A stretch of DNA of 64,000 nucleotides from Telmatactis stephensoni (GCA_029948255.1 JALIZF010001796.1:41001-105000), one strand, 5' to 3'. Counted from the first letter of the stretch, positions 31,364-44,906 are shown. Numbers and translations are program-made. The notes: generated by a model not told the origin, from the sequence alone.

Positions 31364-31544
31364 ATTAATTCAGGCTGAAAATAGATAATAAATAAGTAAA
31401 TAAATACAGTTTAACGTATCATAAAATATAATCATATGTCCACTTAGCTTGACAAGTTGTTCAGTTTGTTGCGGTTTTAGATACTTAGCCATGATGTTAA
31501 TGTCATAGCTGTTGGATATTATAACGTCTGTTCTTTTTGACATC

Positions 31545-32372
31545 TTATGTAGTATCCTTCTCCTGGCTCGCAAAGTGCTGATTTGAAGGGTTTTCTTGAT
31601 TTTTCCAGCTTTCAAGAGGCGATTGGTAGCCCGCACTGGCACCCAATGATCCATAAGGCACGACATGGGTTGTTTGATGTTGATGTTGGCGGTCTTTTAT
31701 TACCAGTCGATCGACATTAAAATATGCAATCTTTCCTTCCTTTCTTGCGTTATTAAGGGCTTCTTGTTGTTGCTTTCTTCTCTCCATAACGCGGGACGAG
31801 AAATCTTCGTTGACATAGATCCCTGTACCCTTGAGTTTCCAGCCATTTTTAAGTGCCAATTCCTTGTCCTTATATCTTAGGAATTTAACGACCACTTGTC
31901 GGGGCTTTCGACTAGATTTTCCAGTCCTGTGGGCTCTCTCAATTTCAATTTCCTCTGGATAGCAAAACTCTAGTTTGGAATGGAGGAGCTCCCTGACTTT
32001 AGCTGCAGTGTCGGCCCATGTTTCGCTTTCCTCTTCCTCTAAACCACTAACTCTGATGTTATTTCTTCTACTTTGATTTTCTAAGTAGTCTATTTTGTCT
32101 TGATTTTCCATGATTTGTTTCTTTAAGACTTCAATTTTGGAGTCAAGGGATGCTGCATCTAGTTGTTTCTTTCGTAAGTCATCCACATCTCTTTGCGTGA
32201 ACTGAAGGCTGTCCTTAATGCTTTGGATTTCTCGAGTGAGACTGTCAAATCTTGTATTAAAGCTGTCCATCAGCATATTAACAAATGTTTTAAAGCTGTC
32301 TTCCTGGATTTTGAGGTAATCTTTGAACAAATTTGTGCTTTCTTTACTAGAGCTAGATTTATCGGCCGCCAT
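31545..32372 (-). CDS. LINE ORF1 (RNA-binding chaperone type)
   Basis: 275 residues starting MAADKSSSSKESTN. An N-terminal coiled coil (about residues 35-105, DSLTREIQSIKDSLQF and LKKQIMENQDKIDYLE) is followed by NQSRRNNIRVSGLEE, the start of an RRM-like fold seen in L1-type ORF1 proteins (Transposase_22 family), then ERAHRTGK and KGTGIYVNEDFS. Such proteins trimerise and coat LINE RNA. The frame is complete. The start 28 nt inside the element fits a short 5' UTR. Confidence 0.88.
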   Translation of the reverse strand: MAADKSSSSKESTNLFKDYLKIQEDSFKTFVNMLMDSFNTRFDSLTREIQSIKDSLQFTQRDVDDLRKKQLDAASLDSKIEVLKKQIMENQDKIDYLENQSRRNNIRVSGLEEEESETWADTAAKVRELLHSKLEFCYPEEIEIERAHRTGKSSRKPRQVVVKFLRYKDKELALKNGWKLKGTGIYVNEDFSSRVMERRKQQQEALNNARKEGKIAYFNVDRLVIKDRQHQHQTTHVVPYGSLGASAGYQSPLESWKNQENPSNQHFASQEKDTT

Positions 32373-32867
32373 CTTCCATCGATCATGCGTACTGTACTTC
32401 TCATGTAGGATGAGAAATTCGTAGATTCACAGCTCATAGGAAATACTCTTTATCCATGTTTATCGCGAGGGTTCTCTTTCAAGTACTCCATTTAGAGTTC
32501 GATATTTGGTCAAAGTATTGGAGATGAAGCTCAAACTAACAGCCCATTCTGAAGTTCTTATAAGTATATAGGTATACCTGGAGTTAAAAGCTCCAAATTA
32601 CATTGTGCTACTGCAGGAAAAGCCCGTCTCTGAAAACTATTTTCTTTGTAGTCGGCCATCTTGCATTCCTAAAGTTCCTCGCTGGCGTTCACTACGGAGG
32701 TAATGAATGAAGGGCATTGTTTTTACGTTCTTAACCAATCAGGGGTGTAACACGTGACCGATTGCGCAAGAATGCTGCATTCTCGAGACGAAAAGAGGAA
32801 AAAAAAAAAAAAAAAAAAACATTTGCAGTTTATAACTCATTCCCGGCCTAAAGGCCTGGGCACGAGT

Positions 32868-33302
32868 AATTAAATTGTTGACAGTGAGAAAACGGAAGAT
32901 CGAGTTACGGAGACACGAGGTAAACACTTTTAAAGGTATGGATTCTAAAGTAATGGGGCGAAAATTTGCAGGATTGTTAGTGTTGCCTTTTTTATGGATT
33001 AATATAGTGCACGCTTTTTTCCATTCAGAGGGAACAGAACCAGACGACCAAATTTGGTGTATAATTTCAGCCAGATAAGACCGTAAAGCAGGGCAGCGTT
33101 TGAAGCATATAATGGAGAGTTGATCAAGAGGACATGGAGATCCAGACGCTTTCATTTTACGAATGACATTAGAAATTTGTTCGTAGGTAGGAGGATCAAG
33201 GTTATAAGGAACTTCAGGTGCAGGTAGACTAGGGATCCAGCTTGGAATATTAAACAACTTGTTTGGGATGACTGCAGAGAGAGTTTTACGGAAATATGAT
33301 AT
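32868..33302 (-). mobile_element. REL-type LINE, RT fingers part (copy g)
   Basis: The minus-strand frame reads NLDPPTYEQISNVIRKMKAS, GSPCPLDQLSIICFKRCP and NFRPITLESIPLKVF, colinear with the LINE at 41041-44103. The 5' end is truncated at (AAT)n at 33303-33320. Confidence 0.87.
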
Positions 33303-33322
33303 ATAATAATAATAATAATACG

Positions 33323-34391
<1,069 letters not shown>

Positions 34392-34771
34392 ATTATAATT
34401 AATAATTTATTTATTTAAATCTATAAAACCAATCTAGTAACATTCTAATGTAAGTAAATCTAAATTATCTTAATTATCCTATTTTCATAAATGTATAGGT
34501 ATAACATTGATAAACAAAAACCATATTCACTATTATTAATGACTGACTTGTTAAAAAAACTGTAAAACATGATATATTGCAAAATAGATATTCTCTGCTA
34601 TATAATTTCAGATATTATGTAGTAAATATTGATAATAGTAATTCATATTAAGATAGCCAAAATAAAACAAAAAACGATAAAAATATGCTAAAAATATTAT
34701 GCTAAAAATATATATACTTATAAATACTATATATATACCATATACATGGTATAAAATGAAAAATGTTCTAG

Positions 34772-37700
34772 TTAATTAATTTTGGCAACAGACGATTCTA
34801 TATCAAAGTCAATGTCTCTAATGTTCAAATTGGAACGTTTTACTGTCCTTGAACCTCTCAAGCATAGAAGAGCTGATCGTAGAATAGAGAAGGATACTTT
34901 CGCTCTAATCCAGGAAATTGTTACTGCATAATCTTCCCCCTTCTTGTTGGCTATCAACTCGGCTAACCTGCTGTGGTATCTCTTACATTCATCTGCCATG
35001 CCTCCAAGGCTCGTAAATACCAGTGGGGTAAATGTTCCTTGTTCTACTTCCATGACACGTCTTGCATACATGCGCTTTTTTTCGTTTTCATGTTGGCGAT
35101 ATATTTGTTGTGGGTTCAGGTCTTTATAAGATTCTGCATGTGGGTGATACACCCGTATATCAAAAAATGCAGACCTTTGCCTTTCCCAAAACCCTCTTGC
35201 GTGGACGTCAAGACGAGCATCAGGGGCTATGTTGGAACCTCTATTTAGCTCTTCCCCATTGATCGTTTGTAAAACAGGCTCTACTTCAACATCATTACAA
35301 ACGATGTTCAACAGCTCTGCCTCCAGATCTCTTAGCTCGTTATGGCGTTGGATGATAAAACCACCACGTTTGCATATCATAGCGTGATCCACGTTGAACG
35401 GAGCACCACATACACAAGTCGAGGGGATATCGTCGATGGGCCAATCGTATCTTAACTTGACTGCATCTCTGAATTCCCTTTTATTCAAGTTGAAATCCAT
35501 ATCCTTGATGGGTATTACTGTTAGCCAATTGGATGCACCCTTTTCAGTGGCCATAAGCAAAGCTCTCTTAGATTTCTTTGGTAGTTGATCCTTCAAGCTC
35601 TCTTCACGTGCACGCAGGGCATCATCTTTTTCCTTACGAACCTTATGATGTAATGACCTATTTAAAGCCTCCTCGGGTAGCTCGTGCATTTGAGTGAATA
35701 TTCGCTCAGTTAATGGTGCGGTTGTCTTGACAGATGCTGCAAACTCTAAGGCAGCATCCTGACAAGGGTTGGTGAATCCCATTCCTCCCATCCGTACTGG
35801 CAAAGACAGAAGTTCTCGCTCGCTCTGTGTACAGCTATGTTCTGTTATAGATGGTATCAGTACATCAGCTATTGCATCTTCTAGTGGTTGTAGTAAATTT
35901 TCAATATTTGGCAATGTTCTTAGAAAGTACGTCCATCGGTGTCTTAATCCAAATGCAAAAGCTGCGTAGCAGGCCTGAGGTTGCGTCACTGCAAATTCAG
36001 CTAACTGCTTTATCTCACTTATCCAATTTGTAACTTTATCATTCACATATTCCTCGAGATACGATCTTGAGCCAAGCACTGCGCCAAGATGTTTATGGCC
36101 CTGGATGGTAATATTTATAGCAGTGTCTTTGAAAACATCTTCAGCGCATTCCTCTCGTCCCGGTTTGGTAATCAACCAGCATTTCTTGGCATTGGGGAAA
36201 TAACCCAAATCTGGTCCCATCGTAGTTAGAGCATCCCACCATTTCTTAATCTCCGTGAAAGATCCAGCCCCGCTAGCATCATCAGCAAACCAACATTGTT
36301 TTGCAGAGCTTGAGCTGTTTAGATGGTTGATCAATGGCTGAAGGCTAATTGCATACAAGCCCATGGCTAGAGGATCACCCTGCGTAGTGCCTTCTGCTGA
36401 TATTATTTCTTTGCCTCCTGTTATGAACAACCTCGCTGGATATCTGTAAGTGTTTATTGCGTACGTTGCTATGGCAGGACATAATACTCTGATATTGTGC
36501 AGAGCAGCAGCCCTATTTAGGGCATTGAAAGCATTTGAAGCGTCGATTAACAGAACAGCATCAGTATCATCATCATCAAAAATTCTTCTCATTGCATGAA
36601 TAGCAGCTTCACTTCCACCTCTTTGGCCTGCACAGACTTGAAGACATCCGCTGGCATCAATAACATCTTGTTTCAAGACTTTCGTTACGCATTTTCCAAA
36701 TATCCTTCTGATAACTTCTCCGACGCCAATTGGTCGAACTGCGCCCTCACCCTTGTCTAATGGAATCAGTCTACTCGCTAACAGTGGTTCGATGGTGGTA
36801 GGGTCAATATACTCTGTGCACAATCTCCTTAACATGGTAGCTAGAGCTTCGCATAGATTAGTACTTGACTTCTTGAATGACTTACATGATAGAATTCTTT
36901 TAAAGCCGTGAGCATCAATACCAGAAGGCCCCCCTGATCCTTTGGTCCTTAATGCAGCATCTCTTATCATTGCACCATTGATTTGTTGAAATAAGACATC
37001 TGGGATATCTTCAATTGGACCGTACAGAAGTGATCCCAACTTAGGAGCTTGTGCATCTGGATGTTTTTCTTTCAGCTGCGTCATAACATCATCTGTCAAT
37101 GGTAATACACCACCAGAATCATTCTCACTCAAGTAACGTAGTGCAGAGTTGATTTGGCCCTCCATAACAAGTTTAGCAAAAATCTTGGCTTTATTTGGTG
37201 GATCAGCTCGTTTTGATACTTCGGGAAGACGTTTTTGAATCATTCGCCCTTCACGTATGAGCTTATCGATTTTTCCATCCCTCCACAAGGCCAGACGCTT
37301 CTCTAGACAGAGTTGGTGGTCTTTCGCTTTAGATTTTTGGCTGGGTTTTTGTAGTCCCACTGCTAAGAGAACAATAGCTGCTTTTAGAGCAATATAATGT
37401 GAACCAGATTCATTGTTCCAGTCGTTTATGTGTGTTGTTAATTGATCGATAAACTCTTTGCCAATTTTTCCATACGGGACGAGAAATGTGTTTTTCCGCC
37501 ATGTCGTGATTTCATCATAAGCATCTGCGATGGTTGAGGCGTTTATTGATATTAGATCTCCTTTACTGCTGGGTCCCCATTTTATCTCGGATGGCTTGAT
37601 GGCAGCTTTGAAAACTGGAAGGTTATCTGAAAGAATGATAGGACATTCACTTTGATCTATTATTTCAGTGTGTTCAACTGTAGCGTTAGGTCCCTCTGGG

Positions 37701-37954
37701 ACTTGTATTGTACTTGTATGCAAATTCGTGTTCGTTCCTAAATTAGCATTTTGAGATGATTCTCGCAAAGAAATAATATTTTCATTTTGATTTTCGTTTT
37801 CCTCGACCTCGTCGTTTTCCATTTCATGACTTACTCCTTGTGTTTCATTTATAATACTATCACAGGAATATTCTTGCATCTTTTCCAACCTTGAAGCCTG
37901 ATCTCGTAGATTTTGTCCTGTGAGTCCAAGATGCACATAACCTTTGTCGTCCAC
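34772..37954 (-). CDS. Reverse transcriptase with restriction-like endonuclease
   Basis: 1060 residues. After a polar linker come [20 protein letters not shown] and [38 protein letters not shown] and the catalytic [11 protein letters not shown] near residue 555. A zinc knuckle [19 protein letters not shown] with RHNELRD lies at about 850-875. It is followed near 910 by the REL endonuclease [15 protein letters not shown] and [11 protein letters not shown]. This is the architecture of early-branching, one-ORF LINEs (R2/NeSL/HERO group); I cannot settle the clade. The frame is open throughout. The first in-frame residues overlap the Myb-like segment of another frame, so a shift near 37930 separates the N-terminus. 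Confidence 0.9.
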   Translation of the reverse strand: MDDKGYVHLGLTGQNLRDQASRLEKMQEYSCDSIINETQGVSHEMENDEVEENENQNENIISLRESSQNANLGTNTNLHTSTIQVPEGPNATVEHTEIIDQSECPIILSDNLPVFKAAIKPSEIKWGPSSKGDLISINASTIADAYDEITTWRKNTFLVPYGKIGKEFIDQLTTHINDWNNESGSHYIALKAAIVLLAVGLQKPSQKSKAKDHQLCLEKRLALWRDGKIDKLIREGRMIQKRLPEVSKRADPPNKAKIFAKLVMEGQINSALRYLSENDSGGVLPLTDDVMTQLKEKHPDAQAPKLGSLLYGPIEDIPDVLFQQINGAMIRDAALRTKGSGGPSGIDAHGFKRILSCKSFKKSSTNLCEALATMLRRLCTEYIDPTTIEPLLASRLIPLDKGEGAVRPIGVGEVIRRIFGKCVTKVLKQDVIDASGCLQVCAGQRGGSEAAIHAMRRIFDDDDTDAVLLIDASNAFNALNRAAALHNIRVLCPAIATYAINTYRYPARLFITGGKEIISAEGTTQGDPLAMGLYAISLQPLINHLNSSSSAKQCWFADDASGAGSFTEIKKWWDALTTMGPDLGYFPNAKKCWLITKPGREECAEDVFKDTAINITIQGHKHLGAVLGSRSYLEEYVNDKVTNWISEIKQLAEFAVTQPQACYAAFAFGLRHRWTYFLRTLPNIENLLQPLEDAIADVLIPSITEHSCTQSERELLSLPVRMGGMGFTNPCQDAALEFAASVKTTAPLTERIFTQMHELPEEALNRSLHHKVRKEKDDALRAREESLKDQLPKKSKRALLMATEKGASNWLTVIPIKDMDFNLNKREFRDAVKLRYDWPIDDIPSTCVCGAPFNVDHAMICKRGGFIIQRHNELRDLEAELLNIVCNDVEVEPVLQTINGEELNRGSNIAPDARLDVHARGFWERQRSAFFDIRVYHPHAESYKDLNPQQIYRQHENEKKRMYARRVMEVEQGTFTPLVFTSLGGMADECKRYHSRLAELIANKKGEDYAVTISWIRAKVSFSILRSALLCLRGSRTVKRSNLNIRDIDFDIESSVAKIN

Positions 37955-38118
37955 AAATCCTTCATTACTTGGATATATCCTTTTCTTCGACCATTTTCAT
38001 TAAGAGGCGGGTTTTCAGATGATACCATTTCTATAGCCTTTCTCTTACACTCCAAAACATCGCAGCTCATCTGCGGGGTCCATGTTCGCTTTGTCTTTCT
38101 TGACCTTGTCCACGACAT
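37849..38118 (-). pseudogene. Myb/SANT-like N-terminal segment of LINE b
   Basis: The frame reads TWTPQMSCDVLECKRKAIEM and [14 protein letters not shown], and the similarity continues in the main frame ([17 protein letters not shown]). The tryptophan spacing and helix pattern resemble a Myb/SANT DNA-binding domain, and LINE h (47785 onward) has the same layout. A one-base shift near 37930 splits it from the RT frame. Confidence 0.65.
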
Positions 38119-38325
38119 CTCAATAAATTCTTTGTATCTCCGTTTGTAGACACCTTTAGCTTCTCCAATTCAGGGTTCGCTCGAAGAAAGGTATAATTAT
38201 ACCGTTGTATAATTCTGGTGCTTCAAACTTGGCTTGCTTTTGAGATAAATTGCACTTTAAGCCAGAGGGCTAAAACACCTCCGCTCTACTTGCCGCCATT
38301 ATTATTATTATTATTATTATAATAA

Positions 38326-38983
38326 TGGAAACTTTATTTTATATTTATACAACAATTACAAATCTCTCTACTTACAGGCAATTTGCAATTGACTACTCGA
38401 GTGATACATGCATTTAAAAATGTAAACGACAAATGATAATGATTAAAAAAAATATATTATATATATATATGTATATCAAAATTTCAATAAGTCTGGGTTA
38501 TTCCATTCTTTGTTTCGACAGCAGAAAAGGTAATAAGTTGATCTAATTGTAATGTTGATAATTTTTCTCACGATATAGTTTTGTTGTTTCGTGTCCTCTA
38601 GGCCAAGTTCTTTTAGCATTTCGATGAAATCAGACGATTGATGGGAGAATACACCCAAAGTACTGATTGAAAGGTTTACAAATTTAACCTGCTGAAATTG
38701 ACTCTTGTGGTCGATGACAGTCTCGTGATATTTACGTTGTTTCCGGTCTAAGTTGTTTTGTAGATTTGTTTCAAAACCAACAGTTAATTCTAGAATATAC
38801 AAGCACTTATTTGATATGGACAACACTATGTCAGGACGCAAGCTGTCACCAGTTATGATAGAGGGGCTCGGAAAACCAGGAAGATCGACGTATAGGGAAG
38901 AGTTTTTGATGGATGGAAGACTATGAGCAATGAAATTCAGGACAGAATCATGGCGCCAGGAAAAGCGGCCTTCTTGTAGGTAG
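38326..38983 (-). mobile_element. REL-LINE c, 5'-truncated
   Basis: The minus-strand frame at 38476-38841 reads MRPDIVLSISNKCLYILELT and INITIRSTYYLFCCRNKEWN, the REL endonuclease and C-terminus. The 3' end on the sense strand is AATAAAGTTTCC plus ATT repeats, and the 5' end is cut at (AAT)n. From 38411 onward it is part of a tandem duplication. Confidence 0.87.
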
Positions 38984-39303
<320 letters not shown>

Positions 39304-39824
39304 GGAAACTTTATTTTCATTTTTCATTGTAAATCTCTCTATAAAAGGTAACTTACAATTGGCTACTTGAAATTGACATTTATAATGAAAGCGATTAATA
39401 TGAAACTAAACAAAACGAAAAAAAACAAAAAAAAAAACAAATGAAATAATAAAGAAACTTAAAATTTCATCAATTCGGGATTTTCCCAATCTTTGTTTCT
39501 TTTACAAAAGATAAAATACGTTGATCTAATGGCAATGTTGACTATTTTCCTAATTATGTACAGTTTATATTTCTTCTCAAATCCTAGCTCATCTATCATG
39601 TCTAAAAAAAGAAGTACATTCAGTCGAGAAAACTCCGAGGCAACTGATTGAGAGATTAACAAATTTTACAGATTTAAAACTATTGTGTAATGTTGTAAGA
39701 AGAGTTTTGTACTTTAAGTATTTTCTGTTCACATTCTTTGTTAGGTTGGATTCAAAACCAACAGTCAATTCTACGATGTTTTGGCAGTCATTTGTTTTTA
39801 TCAGCAAGTCGGGTCGATGAGCTT
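39304..39824 (-). mobile_element. REL-LINE e, duplicated 3' end
   Basis: Minus-strand frames encode RPDLLIKTNDCQNIVELTVG and IVNIAIRSTYFIFCKRNKDW. It is identical to 40756-41276, including the same frameshift at a T run near 39605. It is therefore a duplicate, not an independent insertion. Confidence 0.9.
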
Positions 39825-39830
39825 TTTTTG

Positions 39831-40405
39831 CATTTAAAAATGTAAACGACAAATGATAATGATTAAAAAAAATATATTATATATATATATGTATATCAAA
39901 ATTTCAATAAGTCTGGGTTATTCCATTCTTTGTTTCGACAGCAGAAAAGGTAATAAGTTGATCTAATTGTAATGTTGATAATTTTTCTCACGATATAGTT
40001 TTGTTGTTTCGTGTCCTCTAGGCCAAGTTCTTTTAGCATTTCGATGAAATCAGACGATTGATGGGAGAATACACCCAAAGTACTGATTGAAAGGTTTACA
40101 AATTTAACCTGCTGAAATTGACTCTTGTGGTCGATGACAGTCTCGTGATATTTACGTTGTTTCCGGTCTAAGTTGTTTTGTAGATTTGTTTCAAAACCAA
40201 CAGTTAATTCTAGAATATACAAGCACTTATTTGATATGGACAACACTATGTCAGGACGCAAGCTGTCACCAGTTATGATAGAGGGGCTCGGAAAACCAGG
40301 AAGATCGACGTATAGGGAAGAGTTTTTGATGGATGGAAGACTATGAGCAATGAAATTCAGGACAGAATCATGGCGCCAGGAAAAGCGGCCTTCTTGTAGG
40401 TAGTG
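39831..40405 (-). mobile_element. REL-LINE c, duplicate copy
   Basis: Second copy of the LINE c endonuclease end; the 121-codon frame at 39896-40261 has the same protein sequence as 38476-38841. Confidence 0.9.
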
Positions 40406-40753
<348 letters not shown>

Positions 40754-43700
40754 TGGAAACTTTATTTTCATTTTTCATTGTAAATCTCTCTATAAAAGGT
40801 AACTTACAATTGGCTACTTGAAATTGACATTTATAATGAAAGCGATTAATATGAAACTAAACAAAACGAAAAAAAACAAAAAAAAAAAACAAATGAAATA
40901 ATAAAGAAACTTAAAATTTCATCAATTCGGGATTTTCCCAATCTTTGTTTCTTTTACAAAAGATAAAATACGTTGATCTAATGGCAATGTTGACTATTTT
41001 CCTAATTATGTACAGTTTATATTTCTTCTCAAATCCTAGCTCATCTATCATGTCTAAAAAAAGAAGTACATTCAGTCGAGAAAACTCCGAGGCAACTGAT
41101 TGAGAGATTAACAAATTTTACAGATTTAAAACTATTGTGTAATGTTGTAAGAAGAGTTTTGTACTTTAAGTATTTTCTGTTCACATTCTTTGTTAGGTTG
41201 GATTCAAAACCAACAGTCAATTCTACGATGTTTTGGCAGTCATTTGTTTTTATCAGCAAGTCGGGTCGATGAGCTTCACCAGTGATTACTGAGGGGTTTT
41301 TATATCCGTCGATGTCAGCGTAAAGAGAAGATCTGTTAATTTCAGGTTGTAATGATGTCGCAATGAAGTTAACGATGGAATCATGTCTCCAGGTGAAACG
41401 GTTGAGATAGTGCTGGCACCCTGCAACAATGTGATTAAGTGATTCTGATGAACAGCAAAAGGAGCACTCACAAGTGGCCGATAGGCCCCATGTTACTAGA
41501 TTCTTGCGTGTGGGTAGTGAATTGTTGATGTATCGTATGGCAAAATTAAAAATGTTCCTAGGAAGATTAGCGTGAGCGGCAGACCAGATGGAGTGGAGTG
41601 ATGACAGGGAGTATTTAGTGATGTTGAAGAAAAATGATCCTTGTGATGTCAAGTGATTTGTGAGTTTTTCTTCATGTATAGACCTAAAGTCCTTGAGCAC
41701 TTCTTTAGTTGACTGGAAAACATCAAACTGTATGTTTGAGTTGCTGCTAGATGACTTCCAAAGATGATTTATTGCACTGCATTTTGACGATTTTAAGGCT
41801 TTTCTGAGGACAGTTTGACATTGCGTGAATTTGACTGAAGGAGGGATAATATTGAGACCAAATTTATTTCGTGGTAAATATGTGTTACTAAGGGTTCCAG
41901 ATATAGGAATGTCTAGCCATCTGCGGAGATATTGATTTACTATGGGGTCGAGGTTTTCAGTTATCCATGTTTTTCCAAGGTCAGCAACAGTCAAGTGCCA
42001 GGATATTTTAGATAAGACAAAACGACAATAAAGCAAGAGTTTATTTTTAGGGTGAATCGGTTTCATATCGATGTCAGACATCAAGGCATTCATAGTGGAG
42101 GTCACTTCAGTTCGATGTTGGTCATTAGACATGTCAAAATCAAAGAATCTTCCCAAGTATCGAAAAGATTCTCCAATTTTGACACAAGGGACAAGGACGC
42201 CATTTATTAGCAGTTTAGGAAGATACTGAATTGCTTTAGTGGTGCTTTTCTTGATTCCAAACGTACAACATTTATCTACTCTTATTTTCATACTTGACCA
42301 CTGACACCAGATTGTGAATCGGTTTACAAGATGTTGATTCTCCGACTCTTGAGAACTGATGACTGCAGCGTCATCTGCAAACTGGAACCAGTGGAGAGGA
42401 TTGAGAAGCTTGAAGGAGAAGCCAAATTGACGGTATTTTTCAGATTTGATATGCTGTATAAAGGTATTGAAGCATAAATTAAAAAGTAAAGGACTCAAAC
42501 AGTCTCCCTGAAGGACGCCACGCCCAATAGATATGAAGGGTGTACGAAAATCAGGAGTGATGATTGAGGTTTTAAATTCAGTGTATAAACTCTTAATTAG
42601 TTGCTTGATGTGATCCGGGACGTGATGATAGTCGAGTACAGATTGTATCAGATTATGGTGTACTTCACCAAATGCATTTTTAAGATCTAGAAGGGTGATG
42701 ACAAGGGAACGCTGTTTCGTACGAGCTTTGTTGATAATGTCAGCCATTTGTGATGTGTGTTCTAGAGTTCCAGATAGACCAGGTGTAAATCCTTTTTGAA
42801 TATCATGTTCTATCAAGTTGTTTGCAGTGAGGAAGTTAAAAATTGAATTACGCAGACATGAGGTGAAAACTTTTAATGGAACGGATTGCAAAGTAATGGG
42901 ACGGAAGTTTGCAGGATCGTTAGTTTTTCCTTTTTTGTGGATTAATATTGTGCAGGCTTGTTTCCACTCCTCAGGGACAGATCCAGAAGACCAGACTGTG
43001 CGAATTATTTCAGCTAAGTAACTGCGAAGATAAGGACATCTTTTGAAACATATTATGGACAACTGATCTAGAGGACAAGGGCTGCCAGACGCTTTCATTT
43101 TTCTAATTACATGTGTGATTTGCTCGTATGTTGGGGGATCGAGATTAAATGCAATTTCAGGATGAGGTAGATTTGGTATCCAATTCGGTATTTGAAAAAC
43201 TTTTGTCGGATTAATTGAAGACAGGATTTTCCTAAAGTAGAGTACACAATCGTTCATTCCAAACGAGGGAAGAAGTGTTTCTTTTGTTTCAAATTCTTTC
43301 TTGACATAGCCCCAAAAGTTTTTCTTTATGAAATTGTCGTGGTCAAAAGGTCTGTCATCTTGAGACGTGTCGTTATTATTTTGGAGATTGGCACGTAATA
43401 AGTGTGACACGTATTTGATTTCCATGAGGTCAGCTTTAGAGCGTTTCAACATTTTCAGAATTTTCTTTAGTTCCTTTGTTGTTTTATGCTTGTACTTGTT
43501 AACCAATTCTTTATTAAAGACTTTCTTAACTTGACCGAATTCATCTAGAAAGTAGTTATATATTGTGTCATTTAAGCGTTGTATACATGAATTCAAATCC
43601 TCAAACTTGATTGGAGAGTTCAAGTGCAGGGCCATTTTGAAATATTCGTTAGCCGTTAACCATTGTTCATCGGTTTTTGGAAGATTTATCCCTGTTTTCA

Positions 43701-44222
43701 TACACGGATAGATCTCTTCATCAGAATCAATAAAAGGAATATCATGATCTTGATTGTTTTCATTTTGTTGGGATATATTTTCAGCTAAATCAGCACGTAG
43801 CTCATCGTTTAAACCAGATATTACTCTACAGCTTCGCTGATGCATCTTTAAACCCCTGTTTCCCTTACAGATCTTACCACAACTGCATTTGACTGTATTG
43901 TCATTTCTTGCGGTGTCTGTTGAGGTTGAAAAGCTATTGTTATGGAGAGACTGGTCATTTTCTTGATGCTGAGGTTCTTTGTCTTGCCCGTGAACTCTTT
44001 GTTTACATCGCCATGCATGTCGTCCCAATGACACAAATTCTTGTCCACAAAAAGCACAGACAATCCCAACGATCAAAATGAAAAGAAAACTTGAATTTGC
44101 CATGATTTTAGGAGTATCAGTAGACGAATATATTGGTAATTGGTGTCAATTTAAGTAAGAAAAGTGCATTTAAACTAAGGACATGCACAGAGCGTGTCCG
44201 CACTGCTCGATGTCTAATGCTA
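40754..44222 (-). mobile_element. REL-type LINE e, near full length
   Basis: A one-ORF non-LTR element of about 3.5 kb bordered by (AAT)n at both ends. The 3' end on the sense strand is AATAAAGTTTCCATTATC... and the 5' UTR is about 120 bp. A single shift near 41050 separates the last ~60 residues. LINE Dong (R4 clade) is known to target TAA repeats, and this arrangement is like it. Confidence 0.88.
41041..44103 (-). CDS. Zinc-finger, RT and REL-endonuclease protein of LINE e
   Basis: 1020 residues from a methionine just before a CCHC finger (CAFCGQEFVSLGRHAWRC, residues 16-33) and a second finger (CSCGKICKGNRGLKMHQRSC, about 74-93). RT motifs: IRKMKASGSPCPLDQLSI, NFRPITLQSVPLKVF, GRGVLQGDCLSPLLFN and catalytic WFQFADDAAVI near residue 575. 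A knuckle CECSFCCSSESLNHIVAGC lies near 880. The REL block RPDLLIKTNDCQ...VELTVGFESN is near 945. After TECTSFF the frame shifts at a poly-T run; the rest (ELGFEKKYKLYIIRKIVNIA) is in the frame ending at 40911. N-terminal fingers bind target DNA in R2-type elements; I infer a similar role here. Confidence 0.9.
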   Translation of the reverse strand: MANSSFLFILIVGIVCAFCGQEFVSLGRHAWRCKQRVHGQDKEPQHQENDQSLHNNSFSTSTDTARNDNTVKCSCGKICKGNRGLKMHQRSCRVISGLNDELRADLAENISQQNENNQDHDIPFIDSDEEIYPCMKTGINLPKTDEQWLTANEYFKMALHLNSPIKFEDLNSCIQRLNDTIYNYFLDEFGQVKKVFNKELVNKYKHKTTKELKKILKMLKRSKADLMEIKYVSHLLRANLQNNNDTSQDDRPFDHDNFIKKNFWGYVKKEFETKETLLPSFGMNDCVLYFRKILSSINPTKVFQIPNWIPNLPHPEIAFNLDPPTYEQITHVIRKMKASGSPCPLDQLSIICFKRCPYLRSYLAEIIRTVWSSGSVPEEWKQACTILIHKKGKTNDPANFRPITLQSVPLKVFTSCLRNSIFNFLTANNLIEHDIQKGFTPGLSGTLEHTSQMADIINKARTKQRSLVITLLDLKNAFGEVHHNLIQSVLDYHHVPDHIKQLIKSLYTEFKTSIITPDFRTPFISIGRGVLQGDCLSPLLFNLCFNTFIQHIKSEKYRQFGFSFKLLNPLHWFQFADDAAVISSQESENQHLVNRFTIWCQWSSMKIRVDKCCTFGIKKSTTKAIQYLPKLLINGVLVPCVKIGESFRYLGRFFDFDMSNDQHRTEVTSTMNALMSDIDMKPIHPKNKLLLYCRFVLSKISWHLTVADLGKTWITENLDPIVNQYLRRWLDIPISGTLSNTYLPRNKFGLNIIPPSVKFTQCQTVLRKALKSSKCSAINHLWKSSSSNSNIQFDVFQSTKEVLKDFRSIHEEKLTNHLTSQGSFFFNITKYSLSSLHSIWSAAHANLPRNIFNFAIRYINNSLPTRKNLVTWGLSATCECSFCCSSESLNHIVAGCQHYLNRFTWRHDSIVNFIATSLQPEINRSSLYADIDGYKNPSVITGEAHRPDLLIKTNDCQNIVELTVGFESNLTKNVNRKYLKYKTLLTTLHNSFKSVKFVNLSISCLGVFSTECTSFFRHDR

Positions 44223-44224
44223 AA

Positions 44225-44383
44225 TAATAATAATAATAATAACAATGGAAACTTTATTTTCATTTTTCATTGTAAATCTCTCTATAAAAGGTAACTTACA
44301 ATTGGCTACTTGAAATTGACATTTATAATGAAAGCGATTAATATGAAACTAAACAAAACGATAATAATAATAATAATAAAACG

Positions 44384-44422
<39 letters not shown>

Positions 44423-44460
44423 TAATAATAATAATAATAATAATAATATAGCTTTTTTCT
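44225..44460. repeat. (AAT)n with an embedded LINE 3' end
   Basis: (AAT)n at 44225-44246 and 44361-44450 enclose 114 bp identical in type to the LINE e 3' UTR (GGAAACTTTATTTTC...). It looks like a very short 5'-truncated insertion in the array. Confidence 0.85.
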
Positions 44461-44859
44461 AACGAGCGCTCTGATTGGCTAAAAAGCGCTTGAAACCCGT
44501 GGTATATTTCCCCCATAAACCACGGCTCAACACTTCTTTCTGCCGTAAAAAAAAAAGATAAAAAACAAAAGAATGTTCAATATAAAATGCGTTTTTTATT
44601 GTTTTCTGATATATTAGCAAGTCAGAGTTCACGACTTTCACTAGAACCTGATGTTTTGCAATGAAAAGCGACTGATAAGAGCAAACCTGAAATTGTGTAT
44701 GAAACTTTGGATAGTTTTTCACAAAACAAATAACTCAAAAATTCAGGCAGTATTATAGCTATATAAATGATGCAACAATGTGACTGACCTATTTGACCTA
44801 TTTGGCACAATATTTGTAAACATATACATGTTTGTCAGGCCTCACGAGGCTATCAATAA

Positions 44860-44860
<1 letters not shown>
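44461..44860 (+). other. Unclassified segment ending in AATAAA-(ATA)n
   Basis: No coding similarity. It ends CTATCAATAAAATAATAAT, running into (AAT)n at 44861-44906, so it may be the 3' UTR of a plus-strand LINE. CTCTGATTGGCTAAAA near its left resembles the element at 21336-22026. Confidence 0.45.

Positions 44861-44906
<46 letters not shown>

Larger units (their letters stand above)
27603..32400 (-). mobile_element. Full-length CR1/L2-type LINE with intact ORFs
   Basis: A minus-strand element of 4.8 kb with ORF1 and ORF2, flanked by the duplication CATGTAGG (27595-27602 and 32401-32408). The comparison copies at 23.6 and 46.7 kb hold the uninterrupted target. The 3' UTR has a 12-bp stem (AGGTTGCAAGAG/CTCTTGCAACCT at about 27686-27724) and an AT palindrome around the ORF2 stop. 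It is probably a recent insertion and a candidate active copy. Confidence 0.9.
27122..32867 (-). mobile_element. Helentron-like element, copy 2 (carries a LINE)
   Basis: Reversed copy of 23174-24142: left end CTAGACGCACACG (3' terminus), right end GGGCACGAGT. The TT target in the LINE (TTAA|TT...TTGAAC on the minus strand) is compatible with insertion between T residues. It is interrupted at 27603-32400 by a full-length LINE, leaving about 0.95 kb of its own sequence. Confidence 0.78.
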
